Assembly (NCBI GenBank): GCA_036924085.1
Contig: JAVGWX010000001.1
Coordinates: 4,816,200 to 4,880,199, forward strand
DNA: 64,000 bases
Reading direction: 5' to 3'
From: Ariolimax columbianus
Taxonomy: Eukaryota > Mollusca > Gastropoda > Stylommatophora > Arionidae
This document shows positions 60,320 to 64,000 of this stretch, piece after piece. The position numbers were made by a program, and so were the translations under genes. The notes beneath the pieces were generated by a model that saw only the letters and a list, made by a program, of their open reading frames with translations, had not been told where the DNA came from and did not search any database. How positions within the stretch are numbered: the stretch's first letter is position 1; each line of letters starts with the position of its first letter.

Positions 60320-62404
60320 TCAGGCCGTTCTTTGTTTGAGGTAGTGGTTGATCCACTTGTACATCTTCCCACAGACATCACTTCTTCTTAGCTTGACTCT
60401 AAGTCCATCCTTCCAGACTTTGTCAAATGCCTTTTCCAGATCCACCCAAACAGCTACTGTGTGTTTCTGTGCCTGGTAGGCATCTTCTATCTCCTGGGCT
60501 ATGAGGATGACCTGGTCCTCAGTGGATCTGTGCTGTCTAAAGCCGGCTTGCTGTGGAATTAGTATTCGTTTTTCTTCCAGATGCCACATCAGTCTGGTGT
60601 TTATCATCCGTTCCATCAGCTTGCCGACACAGCTCAGTAGGCTTATGGGCCTGTATCCATTTGGATCTGTTTTGTCCTTTCCTGTTTTTGGTACTGGTAC
60701 CAGTATTGCATCTTTCCATGCCTGGGGTACAATTCCCCTTTTCCAGCTTTGGTTCAGGACTGATAGCAGTTTCTTCTTCGCTGTTTGGCCCAGCCCCATC
60801 AGCATTTCGTTTGTTATCCCGTCTTTTCCGGGAGATTTCCTTTTCTTTAGTGTTCTCATAGCCTCTTCCATTTCGCGCATTGTTAGTTTGGCCATCATGT
60901 GCTCTTCAGGAGCCGTATTTATGTTTTCGTGTCCCTTTAGCTCTTCGCTAATGTCTGTATGCTTATCTGCAGGGACCTCGATGTGGTTTGCTCTGGCATA
61001 GTGATCGACAAAGGCGTTTGCGGCTTTCTTACCTGTGATCAAGTTCTCGCCTTGCTTGATAGTAATTTGTTTATTTGACGGGGTTTCGTCATTCATGGCT
61101 CTGACTAGCTTCCATAGCTTGTTCCCTTCTTTGTCCAGGTTTAGACCTTCCGTTTTATTTTTCCAGCTTTCTCTTGCTGTTTGCTTGAGAGTGTGTTTGT
61201 ACTTCGCCGCGGCGGCTTTGAGGGCGATGTTTGCCTCCATGGATTTTTCTCGTTCTGCCATGTTCCTAGCATTTGTTACTGCATCTTCCACTTTCTGTAA
61301 CTCATCATTCCAGTAGGGCTTATAGTTTTTCCTAGCTCCTCTTGGGATGGTTTCAGTGGCGGCTTGCATTATTGCCTTGCTTAGGCTCTCTACCATGGGC
61401 TTCATTTTGGTGTTTCGTGTGTTGATGGTTTCACACAGCCCATCTGTCAGGATTGCAAATCTGTCCCAGTCGGCTCGTTTGTAATTCCAACGTGGGAGCG
61501 GTTTTGTTTTCTGTGGGCCTACTTTCATGTCAATGGTTAGCCTGATCGGCCTGTGGTCGCTACCTGCCAGTTGGTTTAGCACCTGGCGGTCTATTTTATA
61601 GTGTATGTCCTGTATGGAGAAGGCCAAATCTGGAGTCGAGGTGGTATGCCATGTTCTTGAATAGAAGCTAGGGCTATCCTCCGGCCTATTGATTAGGGAG
61701 AGATTTGCATCTATCTCCCAATCTTCCACTTCGTCACCTCCGCTGTCTGTGTCAGAGTATCCCCATCTCTCCGAGTGGCTGTTGAAATCTCCAACTACTA
61801 TGCAGTTGGAGTCTCTGACCTCCATACTCGAGAGCGATAGGTCTCTGTTTGGTGGTCCGTACAGATTGAAAATGCGGAGCTTCGTCTCTTGAGCCATTAT
61901 GTCAACTCCTACAATTTCTGCTTGTCCGGTGTGATTGACAGGTACCGCGCTACTCGGTATGCTGTTTCTGGTCAGTATCAGGACCCCTCCTTTGTGGCCT
62001 TCTCTATCTAGACGGAAGGTCTGGTATCCTCTGATTGAGAATTTATGGTTATTGTTGAGGTGCGTTTCCTGGATACATGCCACGTCAATCTTACCTTCAT
62101 GCAGGTGGTGTGTTAGGGGAAGTTTTTTGTTGATGACTCCCTCCGCATTCCACTGTAGTATTTTGAGGGTCTTGAGGTTTTGGCCAATAGACGTTGCCCC
62201 ATAGCCATGTGCCTTGACTCCACGACACATGGGTGGGTGACCACCAGTAGTCAAGGGTGGGCCCCTTCGAGGCGTGAGGCCCGGCACTATCGCTGCCTGG
62301 CGGGACTCCGCAGGATGAGCGCCATACGTTTTTCTAATAGGTTGTACTGCCATCATACTGTGATTTACGTTGCACTGTTTTGTTAGGCTTGCGGCCCCGT
62401 GCAT
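60320..62404 (-). CDS. I-group LINE ORF2, endonuclease and RT N-terminal half
   Basis: 694 codons. The first ~75 residues are unassigned. The endonuclease follows: LKILQWNAEGV (about 76-86), CIQETHLNN, 'GYQTFRLDREGHKGGVLIL', catalytic VVGDFNSHSERWGY (about 200) and GSDHRPI (about 290). The linker and RT start follow: 'LKKRKSPGKDGITNEMLM', 'GYRPISLLSCVGKLMERMIN', 'QQAGFRQHRSTEDQ', and motif A VWVDLEKAFDKVW near 675. The frame ends at TGA (LKQRTA*VQVQGQ), a single-base change away from the next open frame, which is in the same phase. The start used is simply the first in-frame Met. Confidence 0.9.
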   Translation of the reverse strand: MHGAASLTKQCNVNHSMMAVQPIRKTYGAHPAESRQAAIVPGLTPRRGPPLTTGGHPPMCRGVKAHGYGATSIGQNLKTLKILQWNAEGVINKKLPLTHHLHEGKIDVACIQETHLNNNHKFSIRGYQTFRLDREGHKGGVLILTRNSIPSSAVPVNHTGQAEIVGVDIMAQETKLRIFNLYGPPNRDLSLSSMEVRDSNCIVVGDFNSHSERWGYSDTDSGGDEVEDWEIDANLSLINRPEDSPSFYSRTWHTTSTPDLAFSIQDIHYKIDRQVLNQLAGSDHRPIRLTIDMKVGPQKTKPLPRWNYKRADWDRFAILTDGLCETINTRNTKMKPMVESLSKAIMQAATETIPRGARKNYKPYWNDELQKVEDAVTNARNMAEREKSMEANIALKAAAAKYKHTLKQTARESWKNKTEGLNLDKEGNKLWKLVRAMNDETPSNKQITIKQGENLITGKKAANAFVDHYARANHIEVPADKHTDISEELKGHENINTAPEEHMMAKLTMREMEEAMRTLKKRKSPGKDGITNEMLMGLGQTAKKKLLSVLNQSWKRGIVPQAWKDAILVPVPKTGKDKTDPNGYRPISLLSCVGKLMERMINTRLMWHLEEKRILIPQQAGFRQHRSTEDQVILIAQEIEDAYQAQKHTVAVWVDLEKAFDKVWKDGLRVKLRRSDVCGKMYKWINHYLKQRTA

Positions 62405-62485
62405 CCGATTTCAACAGGTGTTTCTGTAGGGATGCCCTCCTTAGCCTTTGGCTGTCCCCAGCCTATCTGCAAGGCAGCAGTTGTT
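62380..62485 (-). mobile_element. Core-bearing SINE fragment (family C or A like), minus
   Basis: 'ccccgtgcatccgatttcaa' matches the shared SINE core, and 'tagcctttggctgtccccag' resembles the family C body. It overlaps the 5' limit of the I-group frame, so the first residues of that frame may be SINE sequence. Confidence 0.55.
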
Positions 62486-62489
62486 TACG

Positions 62490-63070
62490 ATCAGAGTTTT
62501 CTCTCTTATGGAAGTTGTCTTACCAGACTATCGAGTCTTCACTACTCGTGTCTATAGGGTGCAATGATGATATGTGATGATATATGAGATGGACTGGTTT
62601 ACCCGGAAGAGAGGCAGTGCAGTGTGTCTGTGTCCCAGGATCGTCACGTCCTGCCAGGAACGTAGCATTTGCATGTGAGTGGGGTATCTCTTTTTCCCTT
62701 TATTTTCTTGGCTTCTATGCAGGGATGGTACGCCTAGCATTCCCCGCCACCTAGGGTGTTGACACAGTGGGGCAGGTGTGCAATGTCCGCTGGTCTGCAT
62801 CTCTTCTGCGTCCAGTATGATAGTTATATGGCTGATAACGTACAGAGGTAGATATCGTAGCCGGAGTGCATTCAGCCAGAGGACAAGCCTGGTAATGTCA
62901 CAGAGATGTTGTTCGCCTGGTGTGCGGACAACTCTCATGGTCAGTGGTTGAGTCTTGACAGTTCACAGTGAGGTGGCTGCTCTACTGTTTTCGACACCCC
63001 GACCAGGTACTAAGTCTTCGGTTGGTGTTTTCGCACCCCATCGCCGTTTAGGGTGAGTATCAAGCAGTTG
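62490..63070. other. Unannotated spacer between LINE and decayed rDNA
   Basis: No coding signal. A minus-strand frame at 62552-62938 is not recognised as a LINE ORF1. Confidence 0.4.
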
Positions 63071-63071
63071 T

Positions 63072-63148
63072 CCGCCCGCTTTGATTGGCGGGCGGCAAGG
63101 ACCTCTTTCTGTGGCTCTCTAACTGATAGGGCTGGGGCGCAAGCCCCA
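63072..63148. other. Two adjacent GC-rich perfect hairpins
   Basis: Hairpin 1: stem ccgcccgc/gcgggcgg (63072-63079, 63088-63095), 8-nt loop. Hairpin 2: stem ctggggc/gccccag (63131-63137, 63142-63148) closing a gcaa tetraloop. They sit just before the 28S-like segment. Confidence 0.75.
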
Positions 63149-63149
63149 G

Positions 63150-63420
63150 GTCCCGAGCATGTAGGAGCCTCCCATTGCAGTGGTGCTGAGATTTTGGGCG
63201 GGATTGCGGCTTACAAGGGTTCGGCCGTAATCCCCCACATGGTAGCCTCGCGCCCTTGGCTTATCAGCCTGGTACGTGAACCAAAGTGTCTGCGGCTTCT
63301 CTCGATTTGAGCTGGTTTTCCGTAGCAACGCCCTGTCATTTGTAGGGTAAAACTGACCTGTCTTCAGATGGTCTATTTCCAGCACCCGTTCACTATTTGG
63401 TCAGACGAATTTATTGAGGG
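63150..63420 (-). pseudogene. Degenerate 28S rRNA 3'-end pseudogene, minus
   Basis: The + strand reads as the complement of the 28S 3' region, in order: 'ttgggcgggatt', 'taatcccccacatggtagcc', 'cttggcttatcagcc', 'accaaagtgtctg', 'gtagggtaaaactgacctgt', 'ggtctatttccagcacccgt', 'cactattt'. Each matches, with changes, the conserved eukaryotic 28S order (TGGGCGGGATT, ATGGTAGCTTCGCCCCATTG, GTAGGGTAAAACTAACCTGT, GGTCTAAACCCAGCTCACGT). The eukaryotic form is clear from the GTAGGGTAAAACTAACC part. The divergence rules out a working gene. Confidence 0.82.
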
Positions 63421-64000
63421 CTTTTGTTTGTCAATGACCAGGTATTTGAAATCTGCGGTTTCTGCGGAGTTAAACACGATTTCCGTAGCGTTCTTTCATT
63501 TGAGTGTTTGAGAGCTGACTTGTCATCCGTGAGTCTAATACCAGCGTACGTTCATTATTAGACCTAAACGGCAGTGCTCTCGATTTGTCAGTTGTTCTAC
63601 AGTATTGGCGTGTTCAAATTAAGCCGCAGTTCCACACCTGGTGGTGCCCTTCCGTCAATTCCCTTAGCGAGACAATCAAGTTTCTTAGGGGGTAGTCCCA
63701 GTTTTTCGAGGGTCTAATTCCAGCACATGTTCTCTATTAGACCTCACGAAGGTGTACTTTTTGATAGTCATTCTGCAGTATTGGTATGTTTAGTTAACTT
63801 AGGTCTCAGGCTCCACTCCTGATAGTGCTCTTCCGTCAATTCCTTTATCAAACACTGGATGCTGACAAAACCGGGCCACAGGGGGCATAACCCCAGGTTT
63901 CTTGGGGGTCTAAATCCAGCACCAGTTCAATACTAGACCCCAGAAGAGTGGTCTCGGCATGTCAATCATTTCAGTGTTGGCCGTGTTGAGTCAAATTAAG
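63366..64000 (-). repeat. Chimeric 28S/18S-like degenerate tandem repeat
   Basis: Units of about 165-195 bp start at about 63366, 63531, 63711 and 63906. Each starts with a 28S-like piece (ggtctaattccagcacatgt, ctattagacc). Then comes an 18S-like piece in complement: 'gtcaatcatttcagtgt', 'ccgtgttgagtcaaattaag', 'gccgcagttccacacctggt', 'ggtgcccttccgtcaattcc'. The 18S-like piece is absent or too diverged in the first unit. The last unit runs off the window. The 28S-like piece forms a hairpin whose stem differs between copies. Confidence 0.78.

Larger units (their letters stand above)
58472..62404 (-). mobile_element. I-group LINE, minus, nearly complete ORF2
   Basis: A non-LTR retrotransposon with endonuclease, reverse transcriptase and RNase H domains, the combination typical of the I group. 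Its 3' end at left finishes in (GAA)n (cttcttcttcttct on +). No ORF1/gag was found to the right of 62404, so it is 5'-truncated or has lost ORF1. One nonsense codon and one frameshift separate three long frames. It lies beside the decayed rDNA, in the same orientation and downstream of it. Confidence 0.9.

Noticed and set aside
63150..64000. Functional rRNA genes
   Set aside because: Universally conserved positions are altered throughout and 18S and 28S pieces are interleaved.

Overview
The window is nuclear DNA from an animal. It holds spliced genes with GT-AG introns, tRNA-derived SINEs with poly(A) tails, several clades of non-LTR retrotransposon and very many minisatellites. The repeat and gene style suggests a lophotrochozoan, probably a gastropod mollusc. 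That placement is inference: no species was recognised and no search was run.

Two host genes can be read, both on the + strand. The first is the 3' part of dynactin subunit 2 (DCTN2, p50 dynamitin). Seven exons lie between 3160 and 16263, all phase-consistent, and end in a stop codon; they encode the C-terminal ~228 residues, including coiled-coil segments. The second is a Golgi alpha-1,3-fucosyltransferase of family GT10. Its exons run from about 41173 to 55282 and encode a signal anchor, a stem, the FNWTMTYR motif and part of the C-terminal half. The 5' start is unclear and the last exon(s), with the conserved SFENS-type motif, were not found. Both genes carry introns far larger than their exons, and the introns are filled with transposons and tandem arrays.

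Layout: 1-16.3 kb is DCTN2 with intronic minisatellites, mariner-type DNA transposons and SINE-like repeats. 16.3-25.2 kb is almost wholly satellite-like: a 52-bp array, a 16-bp array, a 44-bp array, a 42-bp array of about 54 copies, then about 1.8 kb of TG-rich low-complexity DNA. 25.9-40.8 kb is a patchwork of decayed LINEs, mostly on the minus strand, with SINE-like insertions bearing visible target-site duplications. 41.2-55.3 kb is the fucosyltransferase gene, whose introns hold a CR1-like LINE, a SINE nested in that LINE, a mariner copy, a (TTC)n tract and about ten minisatellites. 55.4-56.6 kb is a second CR1-like LINE that is open apart from one stop. 58.5-62.4 kb is an I-group LINE on the minus strand with endonuclease, reverse transcriptase and RNase H domains, broken by one stop and one frameshift. 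63.15-64 kb is decayed ribosomal DNA: a 28S 3'-end pseudogene, then a tandem repeat in which 28S-like and 18S-like pieces alternate.

The strongest theme is birth of tandem arrays inside transposable elements. Two mariner copies of one family have each grown minisatellites, one in the leader and one in the DNA-binding coding region. One LINE carries a 61-bp array, one SINE-like copy has an amplified 3' end, and another LINE has landed inside a 57-bp array. Five dispersed families recur: SINE A (tRNA head), family B ((AAC)n tail), family C, family D, and the mariners. SINE A and family C share a central core despite different ends.
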